64,000 nucleotides of DNA from VMCP01 sp964408945 (GCA_964408945.1 CAYPBJ010000010.1:7554-71553); one strand, 5' to 3'. Shown: positions 8,648 to 16,912, counted from the stretch's first letter. The notes: generated from the sequence alone by a model not told the origin. Numbers and translations are program-made.

Positions 8648-9544
8648 ATGTCTTCTGCAGGATTTGAAGAGTTCGATGAACTCGATTCAAACGACTCAAA
8701 GTGGTATCAGCGAACTCTAACGGGGATTCTTACCAAAACTAAAGATAAGAAACCTACCCCTGACGGTTTGTGGGAGAAATGTAAACGTTGCAAAACAGTT
8801 CATACTGCCAAAGATTGGATTGATCACAAATACGTTTGTCCTTCATGCAACTATCACGAAAGAATTGGTTCACACGAGTATTTCGAAATCTTGTTTGACA
8901 ACAACGAATTTACCGAGCTCAACGAGAACCTAAGCAGTGGTGACCCTCTTAATTTCGTTGATTCAGCACCCTACTCCGATAGAATTGTAGTGGCTCAGAA
9001 GAAAACAGGATTGAAGGACGCCGTAAGAACAGCCACCGGAAAAATGAATGGACATCCTTTCACCGTTGCATGTATGGATTTCAACTTTATTGGCGGTTCT
9101 ATGGGTTCTGTAGTGGGTGAAAAGATTGCTCGTGCAATTGATTACTCGATCGCCAACAAAACGCCTTTTTTGATGATATCAAAATCGGGTGGTGCCCGTA
9201 TGATGGAAGCTGCTTTTTCTTTGATGCAAATGGCAAAAACCAGTGCTAAATTAGCGCTTTTGAATAAAGCCGGTATCCCTTACATTTCGTTGATGACCAA
9301 TCCTACAACTGGAGGAGTAACCGCTTCATACGCCATGCTGGGCGACTTTAATATTGCAGAACCTGAAGCGTTGATTGGATTTGCAGGGCCTCGCGTCATT
9401 CGTGAAACCATAGGCAAGGATCTTCCCAAGGGCTTTCAGAGTTCAGAATTTTTGGTTGAACACGGATTTCTCGACTTCATTGTTGGGAGAAACGAATTGA
9501 AAGAAAAATTAACGAGTCTTTTAAGTATCATTTGGAATAAATAA
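8648..9544 (+). CDS. accD: Acetyl-CoA carboxylase carboxyltransferase subunit beta
   Basis: 298 aa from the ATG. AccD pairs with AccA to transfer CO2 from carboxybiotin to acetyl-CoA, making malonyl-CoA in the cytoplasm. The N-terminal zinc ribbon has Cys 45, 48, 64 and 67 (CKRC and CPSC). The crotonase-fold carboxyltransferase domain follows with KSGGARMMEAAFSLMQMAK and TNPTTGGVTASYAMLGD, which form the oxyanion hole and CoA-binding core. A TTG at 8639, right after the fbaB stop, is in frame and would add three residues; the ATG at 8648 is preferred. It forms a likely operon with fbaB, gcvH and the VanZ-like gene. Confidence 0.95.
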   Translation: MSSAGFEEFDELDSNDSKWYQRTLTGILTKTKDKKPTPDGLWEKCKRCKTVHTAKDWIDHKYVCPSCNYHERIGSHEYFEILFDNNEFTELNENLSSGDPLNFVDSAPYSDRIVVAQKKTGLKDAVRTATGKMNGHPFTVACMDFNFIGGSMGSVVGEKIARAIDYSIANKTPFLMISKSGGARMMEAAFSLMQMAKTSAKLALLNKAGIPYISLMTNPTTGGVTASYAMLGDFNIAEPEALIGFAGPRVIRETIGKDLPKGFQSSEFLVEHGFLDFIVGRNELKEKLTSLLSIIWNK

Positions 9545-9555
9545 ACACAATTAAT

Positions 9556-9936
9556 ATGAATTTTCCTGAAAATTTAAAGTACACCAAAGACCACGAGTGG
9601 ATCTTGGTTGAAGGTGATCAAGCTACCATTGGTATCACTGAGTTTGCGCAAGGCGAGTTGGGCGATATCGTTTTTGTTGATATTGCCACTCAAGGTGAGA
9701 CTTTAGGTGCAGAAGAAGTTTTCGGTTCAGTAGAAGCCGTAAAAACCGTGAGCGAACTATACATGCCCGTTGCTGGTGAAGTATTAGAAGTGAATTCTTC
9801 TCTTGACGGCACTCCTGAATCAATTAACGCTGACCCATACGGTGACGGTTGGATGATCAAGGTGAAAATGTCAAATGCTGCTGATGCAGACGCTTTATTG
9901 ACCGCTGATCAGTACAAAGCCCTTATTGGTGCTTAA
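9556..9936 (+). CDS. gcvH: Glycine cleavage system H protein
   Basis: 126 aa, full length. This small lipoyl carrier shuttles the methylamine intermediate between the P, T and L proteins of the glycine cleavage complex. The lipoylated lysine is Lys63 in the hairpin SVEAVKTVSELY. The N-terminal YTKDHEWILVEG and central GELGDIVFVDIATQGE are family hallmarks. The other gcv genes are not in the window; it may also act in lipoate relay. It lies 11 bp after accD and overlaps the VanZ-like gene by 11 bp. Confidence 0.96.
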   Translation: MNFPENLKYTKDHEWILVEGDQATIGITEFAQGELGDIVFVDIATQGETLGAEEVFGSVEAVKTVSELYMPVAGEVLEVNSSLDGTPESINADPYGDGWMIKVKMSNAADADALLTADQYKALIGA

Positions 9937-10330
9937 TTTTAAAAACACAATTTTTAAATGGGTCCCCGCAATTTTGTGGGGACTTTTTATTTCTTGGGCA
10001 ACCTTAAAGCCCACGAGCCATTCAACTTTGAGTATCCCCATCTGGGCCGCCTCCCTTCATTTAGATAAATGGGTGCATTTTGGATTTTGGTTCATTTGGA
10101 CATTCATCTTCCTTAAGGGAGTTAAACCTACAGGGATTTTTGCATTGGTTTCGCTTGTTTTTTTCTCTGCATACGGCGGATTCATTGAATTGCTTCAAGG
10201 CTCAATGAATTTAGGTAGAACTTGTGATATTTGGGACTGGGTAGCCGATACGTTGGGTGTGATCGCGGTTCCTATATATAATAAATTGTTGGGGTCACAA
10301 AAAAGGCCCGCCAAAGCGAGCCTTTTTTAA
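9926..10330 (+). CDS. VanZ-like membrane protein
   Basis: 134 aa with four predicted membrane helices. Family features are WATLKP after helix 1, LHLDKWVHFGFW at the start of helix 2, and the last-helix segment GRTCDIWDWVADTLGV, matching the VanZ pattern of D-x-D-x-x-aNtlG. VanZ homologues are widespread; the function in non-vancomycin contexts is unknown. There is no in-frame ATG near the start: TTG at 9926 or GTG at 9929, both inside gcvH, must be used, so translation is probably coupled. An intrinsic terminator is embedded in the last 11 codons and shares the first base of the stop codon. Confidence 0.85.
   Translation: MVLNFKNTIFKWVPAILWGLFISWATLKPTSHSTLSIPIWAASLHLDKWVHFGFWFIWTFIFLKGVKPTGIFALVSLVFFSAYGGFIELLQGSMNLGRTCDIWDWVADTLGVIAVPIYNKLLGSQKRPAKASLF
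10299..10328 (+). terminator. Intrinsic terminator inside the 3' end of the VanZ-like gene
   Basis: Six A and GGC pair with GCC and six T, with an inner CGC/GCG stem, one C-A mismatch and a CAAA loop. The T-tract ends at the stop codon of the VanZ-like gene, so the hairpin is also coding sequence. The A-run opposite the T-run may let it serve both strands. Confidence 0.85.
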
Positions 10331-10364
10331 GATTGATGTTCTATCTTAAAAAGATGTAAGAATC

Positions 10365-10817
10365 TTATTTGAACATGGTAGCTTGGTAACCACGGCTAGC
10401 GTCGCCTTTCAAAGACAAACTAACAGTAATTGATCCTTGAGCACCAGCTTTGGTTTTCAACTGCTTAGCCATAGCTTCAGACATGAAAACACAAGTAGTC
10501 CATTCTGGATCTTCTTTAATGCTAACTTTCAATTTTTGAGAACCAACCGGAGGATTGCAAGGGGCTGTCTGTGCACCTTTTGCGCCTGGAGCAGCATGTG
10601 GAGCTGCATGAGGAGCACCAGCAGGAGCACCTACTGCCTGTTGGCCAGGACCGCTTACAGCTTCGAAAGTTACAGTAATTCCTGTAACCATCACTTGACG
10701 GTTGTTGTAGTTTTTTTGATTTTGAGCGAACTGCATACCAGCAACTTGCTCACCTTGTGCCATAACTGCGCCAATCATTAAGATTCCAGCAGCTAAAAAA
10801 GAAGTGATTTTTTTCAT
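10365..10817 (-). CDS. Small exported protein with Ala/Gly/Pro/His-rich linker
   Basis: 150 aa. A signal peptide (about residues 1-20, ending VMAQ) is followed by a beta-rich segment (NYNNRQVMVTGITVTFE, ~36-52), a low-complexity linker (~57-86) with repeats of APHAAP and GAPAG, then a second beta-rich half with two cysteines (PCNPPVG and TTCVFM) that could form a disulphide. The RQVMVTGIT strand resembles the entry strand of OB-fold (tRNA_anti-like) domains such as the one encoded at 15890-16351, but this is a weak match. I do not recognise a named family. It is transcribed alone, convergent to the VanZ-like gene across a terminator. Confidence 0.75.
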   Translation of the reverse strand: MKKITSFLAAGILMIGAVMAQGEQVAGMQFAQNQKNYNNRQVMVTGITVTFEAVSGPGQQAVGAPAGAPHAAPHAAPGAKGAQTAPCNPPVGSQKLKVSIKEDPEWTTCVFMSEAMAKQLKTKAGAQGSITVSLSLKGDASRGYQATMFK

Positions 10818-10917
10818 ATTTCAGAGTTTGTAATGCAATCTAAATTAATTATTTGTCTAATCGTTCAATTTGTGTTCGATATTATATAATGTTATATGTA
10901 AATAGTGTAAAAAAAAC

Positions 10918-10946
10918 AAAAACGCCCCAATAATTTGAGGCGTTTT
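10918..10946 (-). terminator. Intrinsic terminator downstream of tRNA-Cys
   Basis: On the minus strand AAAACGCCTC pairs with GGGGCGTTTT (one T-G wobble) around an 8-nt AT-rich loop, followed by a long T-tract (10911-10922). It begins 4 bp past the tRNA 3' end. Confidence 0.85.
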
Positions 10947-10950
10947 AGGG

Positions 10951-11021
10951 AGGTCGGAACCGGATTCGAACCGGTGTAAAGGGTTTTGCAGACCCGTGCC
11001 TAGCCGCTCGGCCATCCGACC
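10951..11021 (-). tRNA. tRNA-Cys (anticodon GCA)
   Basis: 71 nt. The acceptor stem GGTCGGA pairs with TCCGACC. The D arm is GCCGAGCGGCTAGGC, the anticodon loop CTGCAAA (anticodon GCA) is closed by a GGGT/ACCC stem, and the T arm is CCGGTTCGAATCCGG. The discriminator base is U, an identity element for cysteine. The 3' CCA is not encoded (genomic CCC follows the discriminator), so it must be added by CCA-adding enzyme. The gene is monocistronic with its own promoter and terminator. Confidence 0.95.
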
Positions 11022-11037
11022 TTATTTTTAAGGACTG

Positions 11038-11045
11038 CAAAAATA
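11038..11045 (-). promoter_or_regulatory. -7 box for tRNA-Cys (TATTTTTG on minus strand)
   Basis: Exact TAnnTTTG match on the minus strand, ending 16 nt before the first base of tRNA-Cys, as expected for a tRNA transcript with a short 5' leader. Confidence 0.65.
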
Positions 11046-11114
11046 ACCCAATTCAAGCAATCCCACAACTAGAACCGATAAAATTATTTTAATAGACGAT
11101 AATTGGAACTTTAA

Positions 11115-11795
11115 TTAGCGTTCAGAAATGATTTTACCGTCTGCCATTGTGATTACTCGGTCAGTGCGTTTGGCAAAATCATCATCGTGGGTGACAATGA
11201 GCATAGACATTCCTAGGCTAGCTGTTAAGTCTTTGAAAATTCCAAAAACCAAATCCGCATTTTTAGAATCTAAATTTCCCGTGGGTTCGTCACCCATAAT
11301 GATATCTGGGTCATTGATTAGTGCTCGGGCGATGGCGACGCGCTGTTTTTGTCCGCCAGAGATTTGAGTGGCACGTTTCTTGGCCTGCTCTGCAATATCT
11401 AACATCTTGAGTTTCTCATAGGCAATGTGTTCAACCTCTGCGCGAGACTTTAACCCGAGTTTTAAAGCAGGCATCATGACGTTTTCCAACACTGAAAACT
11501 CAGGCAACAAATAGTGAAATTGAAACACAAAGCCAATATGCTCATTGCGAACCTTGGCCAGTTCATTGGGTGATTTGCCCGTAAGTAATTCTCCTTTGAG
11601 CCAAATTTCACCTTCGTAATTCGTGTCCATGGTGCTTAATAAGTACAATAAGGTACTTTTTCCGCACCCACTTTTTCCTTGAATAGATACAAATTCTCCT
11701 TTGTTCATAGAGAAATTTACCCCATTCAAGACCTGAACTTTTACCGGGTCGTAAAAGTACTTATTGATATTCCTGACTTCCAGAATGACACTCAT
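11115..11795 (-). CDS. ABC transporter ATPase, LolD/MacB type
   Basis: 226 aa. Walker A GKSGCGKST (~residues 39-47), Q-loop FVFQFHYLLPEF, signature ISGGQKQRVAIARAL, Walker B IIMGDEPTGNLDS and switch His in VTHDDDFAK. The DEPTGNLDS sequence and Q-loop LLPEF mark the LolD/MacB/FtsE branch (mechanotransmission ABC systems). It is the last gene of a three-gene operon with a periplasmic adaptor and a FtsX/MacB-type permease, starting 1 bp after the permease stop. The complex is likely an efflux or lipoprotein-handling pump; no TolC-like partner is present. Confidence 0.9.
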   Translation of the reverse strand: MSVILEVRNINKYFYDPVKVQVLNGVNFSMNKGEFVSIQGKSGCGKSTLLYLLSTMDTNYEGEIWLKGELLTGKSPNELAKVRNEHIGFVFQFHYLLPEFSVLENVMMPALKLGLKSRAEVEHIAYEKLKMLDIAEQAKKRATQISGGQKQRVAIARALINDPDIIMGDEPTGNLDSKNADLVFGIFKDLTASLGMSMLIVTHDDDFAKRTDRVITMADGKIISER

Positions 11796-11796
11796 G

Positions 11797-13062
11797 TTAT
11801 TGTCCTCTAATGATTTCTACAGGGTCAATTTTACTGGCTTTACGAGCAGGAAGATATCCCGCAAAAAAAGTAGTGACAAGCGCAAACAGACTTCCGCCTA
11901 TATAAAATGCAAGTTCAAAATTCACAGGGAACGTCTTAACCGTGGGTAAGGCCTCCGTTTCAAAAGGCGCTTTGCTGATCAATACGCTGACACCGTAACC
12001 CATTAAAAGTCCTACAGCACCGCCAATAATGCCAATCAATAATGCTTGATAAATGAATATGCGTTTCACATCTCCGCCTGAAAATCCCATAGCCTTTAAT
12101 ATAGCAATGTCGTTCATTTTTTCATAAATCAACATGTTCAGAATATTGTATATCCCAAATCCAGCAACAATTAAAAGCGTAATAGAAACAGCATAACTTA
12201 TGAGGTTTCTGATGCTAGTTCCGGTTTCGAATTGGGCATTAGCGGTATTGATGTCAACGGCATGTACACCAAATGATTCCGAAATCTCATCAGTCATGGG
12301 AATTGCATTTTCAATGTCTTTGAGTTTGATATACAGATCAGTAGCATAGGATGGGCCCTCATTGGCCGCCATTTGAGCGGTTTTAATATTGGCGTAACTT
12401 TGAATATTGTCTACATCAGCAAGTCCACTTTGGAAAAAAGCCACAATCTTCAATCTCATCGATTCACCGTTCGGCGTAATCAACGGTACATAATCTCCCA
12501 CTTTCAGACGTAGTTTTTTTGCCACCCCAGCACCTAAGATGATCCCGGTTTTACTGTTATTGAGATCTTCAGGTTTACCGCCGATCACATATTGATTGAA
12601 ATTAAACAATTTCTCTTGTTCAATGGCGTCTATTCCCATTAAGTTTCCATTCAGAAGCACACTTCCCGATTGGTAAAACACCCTTGCCGATACCAGAGGA
12701 GTAATACCCTTAACTCGCGGGTCTTTTTGAAGGGCGAGTCTGATGCCCTGGTTGTTTCTAATGCTTGCTTGTGACCTCCGAGGTTTTACATTTTCAATAA
12801 CGTGCACAAAGCCAGAATCTTTGAAAGGATCAGCCAGTTCAATGGGTTGTACCTTGCTCGCCTCAACTTCATTGTAAATTCTAATGTGAGGAGTTCTGTT
12901 GAGGATTAAACCGTCTAACAAGCCATTTAAACCGGTCATGAAGCTCATCAAAATAATGTAGGTGCCAATTCCAAAGGTCACCCCAAGTGCAGCAATAATT
13001 GATTGCTTTTTGCGCTCAACTAAATGGGTACGAGCTATTTTTACCAAGACCGAATTGTTCAT
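11797..13062 (-). CDS. ABC transporter permease, MacB/LolE (FtsX) type
   Basis: 421 aa with the mechanotransmission layout: helix 1 (~residues 21-43), a long periplasmic domain (~50-285), then three helices (~288-310, 340-360, 385-405). The FtsX motif region NMLIYEKMNDIAILKAMGFS, with its coupling helix to the ATPase, is clear, as is the C-terminal PARKASKIDPVEIIRG typical of MacB/LolC/LolE. Only one permease gene is present, so a homodimer is expected. The adaptor encoded just upstream favours a MacAB-like pump over the LolCDE lipoprotein exporter. Confidence 0.9.
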   Translation of the reverse strand: MNNSVLVKIARTHLVERKKQSIIAALGVTFGIGTYIILMSFMTGLNGLLDGLILNRTPHIRIYNEVEASKVQPIELADPFKDSGFVHVIENVKPRRSQASIRNNQGIRLALQKDPRVKGITPLVSARVFYQSGSVLLNGNLMGIDAIEQEKLFNFNQYVIGGKPEDLNNSKTGIILGAGVAKKLRLKVGDYVPLITPNGESMRLKIVAFFQSGLADVDNIQSYANIKTAQMAANEGPSYATDLYIKLKDIENAIPMTDEISESFGVHAVDINTANAQFETGTSIRNLISYAVSITLLIVAGFGIYNILNMLIYEKMNDIAILKAMGFSGGDVKRIFIYQALLIGIIGGAVGLLMGYGVSVLISKAPFETEALPTVKTFPVNFELAFYIGGSLFALVTTFFAGYLPARKASKIDPVEIIRGQ

Positions 13063-13065
13063 GGT

Positions 13066-14154
13066 TTATTTCTTCTTTTTCAGTGGAAGCAAAACCGTTT
13101 CGCCATCCTTTAAACCATCCAATACTTCCACGAAAAGATCGCTTTTTAATCCGGGTTTAATGGTCTTTAGTCCATCTGATGTTTCCACTTGATTGTTCTC
13201 TTTTAGAAATTTTTGAGGAATCACCAATGCGTTGTTTTTTGTTTCAATGACAATATTTGCCTCGGCGGTAAGTCCTGGAATTAAGTTGGGGATATCCTCG
13301 GTGAAAACAGCTTCGGCTTTGAAAGATTGGGTTTTAGCATCAATTGCGGGAGTAATATTTGAGATTTTAGCTTTGAAACTCTTGGAAAAAGCATCCATCT
13401 TAACCCAAACCTCTTGTCCGCGTTGAATTTTTTCTAAATCTACTTCGTCAATTTCTAATTCAATGAAAAAGGATTGTCCTGATCCAACAACAGCAGCAAC
13501 CTGTTGAGGGCCAACCAAATCACCTTTGTTAAGCGGCAAGGAAAATACCTGTCCTTCAATCTCACTGCTAATTGTAAAGAACTTCAGGTTTTCATTGGCG
13601 TTATTTTGATTCAATTCAGCTATTTTCTGGCTGTATTGTTTTTGTTTTTGGAGCTGTAATCTTTTAGATGTTAAAATGGTTAGTTGACTTTTTGAGGCAT
13701 CGAATTTTAACTTTCTCAATTCCAACTGGTTTTTACTGCCAATTCCCTCAGAAAACAACTTGCTTTGTCTAGCGAAATCTATCGAATCTTGTTCAACTGT
13801 TTTTCTTGCGAGCAAAATTTGATTTCTCAATTGCAACAAGTCGTATTCTGGAAGTTCGGCTTGTTTTTTTTGCATTTCGGCAAGTTCAATGTTGTTAAGC
13901 TGAATATTGGTACTGATTCTTCCAATTTCTTGACCCACTTTAACGGTTTCGCCCTCTTTTACCGTATACCCCAAAAATCTGCCTGTTGACAAGGGTCTAA
14001 CATCGTATTGGTTAAGTGCTTTAACCTTGCCACTGGCATATACGGAGTGTACAATGTTCTTTCTTTTTGCTTGCGTCGATTCGTATTTTTCGCCGCACGA
14101 AATTAAAAATGTAGCAAAAATAGCCAATAGAAGGGGGTAGGTGTGGGGCTTCAT
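13066..14154 (-). CDS. Periplasmic adaptor (MacA/HlyD-like membrane-fusion lipoprotein)
   Basis: 362 aa. N-terminal lipobox LISCG (Cys ~20). A biotinyl-lipoyl-like half motif (SGKVKALNQYDVRP and GYTVKEGETVKVGQEIGRI) flanks a long coiled-coil hairpin (~85-190, rich in Q, K, L and E). The second half (GDLVGPQQVAAVVG), a beta-barrel domain (FFIELEIDEVDLEKIQRGQEVWVKMDAF split around 230) and a membrane-proximal domain follow, as in MacA. It should bridge the inner-membrane MacB-type permease to an outer-membrane channel encoded elsewhere. On the minus strand a near-consensus box (GACCTTTG) ends 4 nt before its ATG. It is the first gene of the operon. Confidence 0.9.
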   Translation of the reverse strand: MKPHTYPLLLAIFATFLISCGEKYESTQAKRKNIVHSVYASGKVKALNQYDVRPLSTGRFLGYTVKEGETVKVGQEIGRISTNIQLNNIELAEMQKKQAELPEYDLLQLRNQILLARKTVEQDSIDFARQSKLFSEGIGSKNQLELRKLKFDASKSQLTILTSKRLQLQKQKQYSQKIAELNQNNANENLKFFTISSEIEGQVFSLPLNKGDLVGPQQVAAVVGSGQSFFIELEIDEVDLEKIQRGQEVWVKMDAFSKSFKAKISNITPAIDAKTQSFKAEAVFTEDIPNLIPGLTAEANIVIETKNNALVIPQKFLKENNQVETSDGLKTIKPGLKSDLFVEVLDGLKDGETVLLPLKKKK

Positions 14155-14176
14155 TATACAAAGGTCATTAAAATGT

Positions 14177-15868
14177 TCAAAATTTCATTTTCTTTCCACC
14201 GATGAATGTACGCTTCACGCTAATTCTTTTCAAATCATCTACGGAGCATTCTAAAATATCTTTGTCGAGAATCATAAAATCAGCCACTTTATTGGCTTCA
14301 ATACTTCCTTTCCAAGTATCTTCTCTGTTAGCATAGGCTGCCCAAAGTGTCATCCCTAGCAAAGTTTCTTTTCGACCTAAAGCTTGTTTCGGTAAAAAGG
14401 GAACTGTTAAATTTCCAGCAATATCCATCCGCTGCGTAGCAGAATAAAAAGATGCAAAAGGGTTGATGGCTTCAACCGGGAAATCCGTTCCAATTGCTAC
14501 AACTCCAGCACTTTTTAGTAAATCTTTATATGCATAAGCACCCGATTGAGGGTTGTAAAATTGAGTATAACCAATTCTCTGAGTTGAATCAATGCAAAGT
14601 CTTGACATTGCCCATGGCGCGTCTGAAGTAGCATGTGTGGGCTGAATACTCGGAATTATTCCCCAATTAGAAAGCTGTTTTTGATCACGGGGATCAACAA
14701 TTTGTGCATGTTCTATCCTCCAACGAGCGTCAAATCCTTCCGGGATGGTTTGCTTGAAATTGTTAATAACTAACTTGTTGGCCGAGTCACCAATGGCATG
14801 AACACAGACTTGAAAGTTCTTATTTAACAAATATTGAGTGTAATAACTGAATTGACCGTAACTCATTAGTTGAAGTCCGTGATATCCATTTCTATCACAG
14901 TAATCCGTTTTCAGTAAGGCACCTTTAGAGCCTAATGCACCGTCTAAATAAATTTTCATACTTTCGCAATGCATGAGGTAATTATTGGGGATTTCATTGG
15001 TCCCCACTTTGATTAAATTCTCATCTTTACCAGAAAGCATGGCACAAAACCGCATGTGAATTTTCTGATCTTTTTGCAATTTTTGCAAATAATTCATTTC
15101 ATCCAATTCTAAACCAGCTTCATCTAAAGTAGTCAGACCATATTTATAGATGGTTTTTGCCTGTTTTACAACGGCTTTAGTCAGTTCTTTTTCATCCATT
15201 GGAGGAATGAATTTCCTTACCCAATCAGAGGCATTATCTACAAATATTCCTGTTGGTTTTCCGCTGGCATCTTTCATGATCTCACCGCCAGCGATGATTG
15301 TGTCCCAATTCAAATTCAACGTTTTTAGTGCTATATCATTGACCCAGATGGCATGTCCATCAACTCTTGATAAACAGACGGGTTTTTTTGATGCTCCTTT
15401 AAGGTCAACTGCCGTAGGAAATGTTTTTTCGCTCCAGTCATTTTGATCCCAACCACGTCCAACAATCCATGCGCGTTTGGTTTTGAATTTCTTTACTTTT
15501 TTATAAACCTCAGATTTGCTTTTTGTGCCAAAAACATTGACTTCTTTGGTGCCCCTGCAATAAGCCAAAAAATGACAGTGCGCATCTATGAAACCAGGAT
15601 ACAGATATCCAGTGTGTTTATTGATTTTTGCTGTTGGATATTTTAATTGAGCGTCATTCAATGAACCCGTAAAACGAATCCATCCATTCTCTTCAACAAA
15701 GCACTCCACTGTTGACATAGCTGTATCACAAACGTAAATCTTTGTTGCTGTGTGAATTGTAGCTTGCGCGTTCAAATAATTTGAGGTCAATACACAAAAA
15801 ATCAATAAAAATTGAACGAATTTTTGGGGGACAAACGTTTTTAGATTGTTATACCTTTGTTTAATCAT
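14177..15868 (-). CDS. Exported amidohydrolase (YtcJ/AepA-like, metal-dependent hydrolase)
   Basis: 563 aa. A 35-residue leader with a basic start and hydrophobic core ending LNAQA targets it to the envelope. The amidohydrolase barrel has the first metal motif DAHCHF (HxH), the RVDGHAIWVND and EHAQIVDP metal-binding histidines, a DGALGSKGALL segment and a late GTDFPVE metal aspartate. This is the YtcJ/AepA branch, whose substrates are mostly unknown (amide or carbamate hydrolysis). The ATG lies 5 nt after a TAAATTTG box on the minus strand. It sits 22 bp upstream of the MacA-like gene, so it may share that transcript, though a separate weak box precedes macA. Confidence 0.88.
   Translation of the reverse strand: MIKQRYNNLKTFVPQKFVQFLLIFCVLTSNYLNAQATIHTATKIYVCDTAMSTVECFVEENGWIRFTGSLNDAQLKYPTAKINKHTGYLYPGFIDAHCHFLAYCRGTKEVNVFGTKSKSEVYKKVKKFKTKRAWIVGRGWDQNDWSEKTFPTAVDLKGASKKPVCLSRVDGHAIWVNDIALKTLNLNWDTIIAGGEIMKDASGKPTGIFVDNASDWVRKFIPPMDEKELTKAVVKQAKTIYKYGLTTLDEAGLELDEMNYLQKLQKDQKIHMRFCAMLSGKDENLIKVGTNEIPNNYLMHCESMKIYLDGALGSKGALLKTDYCDRNGYHGLQLMSYGQFSYYTQYLLNKNFQVCVHAIGDSANKLVINNFKQTIPEGFDARWRIEHAQIVDPRDQKQLSNWGIIPSIQPTHATSDAPWAMSRLCIDSTQRIGYTQFYNPQSGAYAYKDLLKSAGVVAIGTDFPVEAINPFASFYSATQRMDIAGNLTVPFLPKQALGRKETLLGMTLWAAYANREDTWKGSIEANKVADFMILDKDILECSVDDLKRISVKRTFIGGKKMKF
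15852..15859 (+). promoter_or_regulatory. -7 box (TACCTTTG) for the OB-fold/YceI/cytochrome operon
   Basis: Exact TAnnTTTG match 30 nt before the ATG of the OB-fold gene. It lies inside the first codons of the divergent amidohydrolase gene, so the two divergent promoters interleave and initiation at one may affect the other. Confidence 0.55.
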
Positions 15869-15873
15869 CTATT

Positions 15874-15881
15874 CAAATTTA
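15874..15881 (-). promoter_or_regulatory. -7 box (TAAATTTG on minus strand) for the amidohydrolase
   Basis: Exact TAnnTTTG match on the minus strand ending 5 nt before the amidohydrolase ATG. This spacing recurs at five other genes in the window and predicts a near-leaderless mRNA. Confidence 0.55.
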
Positions 15882-15889
15882 AACATTCT

Positions 15890-16351
15890 ATGAAGTTAGC
15901 CAATCGAAAAATTCTTGTATGGTCTGTGGTAGCAGTAATTTTAGTGTCAGTTGCAGTAGTGTTTTTTATGGCAACAGAATCAAATTCAGGTGTTGTAGAA
16001 GAGGAAGCCAAATATAAATTAACGGTTTCTGATTGGGTAAAAGAAGGCTTGGAAACATCAGATAGTAGTTTCAATCAGAAATACGTTGGACAAATTGTTG
16101 AGATTAGCGGTAAAGTGGCTTCGGTGAAAGCATTAGAGGCACAGAATAGCACTAACGTAAAATTGGAAAGCGGGCAAGAAGAAGTCATTGTTGGGGCGCT
16201 TTTCAATAAAACATCACAAGAGATTCAAGAATTAGCTCCCGGCCAAGATGTTACGGTAGTTTGCGAATGCAACGGAGTTTCTAAACCGGAAGAAGATGAT
16301 CTTATCAGTGAAGTATTATTCACTCTAAAACATTGTCAATTAAAAAAATAA
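15890..16351 (+). CDS. Membrane-anchored OB-fold (tRNA_anti-like) protein
   Basis: 153 aa from the ATG at 15890. An upstream TTG at 15857 is in frame but sits in the promoter box. Residues 9-28 form one membrane anchor or uncleaved signal. The rest matches the tRNA_anti-like OB-fold: the helix LTVSDWVKEGLE, KYVGQIVEISGKVASV, VIVGALFN, LAPGQDVTVVCECNG and a final strand ending HCQLKK. Despite the family name, exported versions are not expected to bind tRNA; ligand and function are unknown. It opens a six-gene operon with YceI, haem-c lipoproteins and DUF5777 barrels (10 bp to YceI). Confidence 0.8.
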   Translation: MKLANRKILVWSVVAVILVSVAVVFFMATESNSGVVEEEAKYKLTVSDWVKEGLETSDSSFNQKYVGQIVEISGKVASVKALEAQNSTNVKLESGQEEVIVGALFNKTSQEIQELAPGQDVTVVCECNGVSKPEEDDLISEVLFTLKHCQLKK

Positions 16352-16360
16352 ATCATAAAT

Positions 16361-16912
16361 ATGAAAAAGTACATTGCAGTTTTCTTGATGGCTACTCTCT
16401 TTACAGTGGGTACATTATTCTCTCAAGCCATCGTTTACAAAACATCTACTGGAAATATCACTTTTGTTAGTGAAACAGAATTTGAGAAATTTTCTGCCGT
16501 TAACAACCAAGTTACCGCAGCAATATCTTCACAAGGGAAGGTACAATTCAAAGCGCCGGTAAATTCTTTTGATTTTGAAAAGAAGTTAATGCAAACCCAT
16601 TTCCAAGAGAATTATATGGAGTCTGCTACCTTTCCCAATGGTGTTTTTAAAGGGCAAATTGAAGATTTGAAGTCATTCAACTTAGGTAAAAGTGGCACAT
16701 ATTCGGTCACTGTAAAAGGCACACTAGAAATTCACGGTGTAACCAAAGAAGTTGTAATTCCAGGGAAAATTGTAGTTGACGGCGACCAAGTAACGTTGAA
16801 ATCTAACTTTTCCATCTCTTGTGCTGAATACGGCGTAAAAATTCCGAAAAACAACGTAAATCAAATTTCTGATAGTATTAAGATTTCCGTTAATTGTTCT
16901 TTATCTAAATAA
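16361..16912 (+). CDS. YceI family exported protein
   Basis: 183 aa. Signal peptide (~1-22, ending LFSQA), then a YceI-type lipocalin-like barrel: VYKTSTGNITFVSE, the NSFDFEKKLMQTHFQENYME block, SATFPNGVFKGQI, the TVKGTLEIHGVTKEVVIPG strand pair and a final FSISCAEYGVKIP. YceI proteins bind long isoprenoid or amphipathic lipids in the periplasm, and some are linked to quinone or b-type cytochrome chemistry. The two cysteines (SCAEY and VNCSL) near the C-terminus could pair. It lies 8 bp upstream of a haem-c lipoprotein gene, hinting at an isoprenoid or quinone link for the operon. Confidence 0.9.
   Translation: MKKYIAVFLMATLFTVGTLFSQAIVYKTSTGNITFVSETEFEKFSAVNNQVTAAISSQGKVQFKAPVNSFDFEKKLMQTHFQENYMESATFPNGVFKGQIEDLKSFNLGKSGTYSVTVKGTLEIHGVTKEVVIPGKIVVDGDQVTLKSNFSISCAEYGVKIPKNNVNQISDSIKISVNCSLSK

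Noticed and set aside
10437..10781. Plus-strand frame opposite the small exported protein
   Set aside because: It is a mirror of the real minus-strand gene, lacks a known domain and has no promoter. The minus-strand frame has a clear signal peptide.
13066..15868. Complete tripartite efflux system
   Set aside because: Adaptor, permease and ATPase are present but no TolC-like outer-membrane channel gene is in the window; the amidohydrolase is not a pump part.
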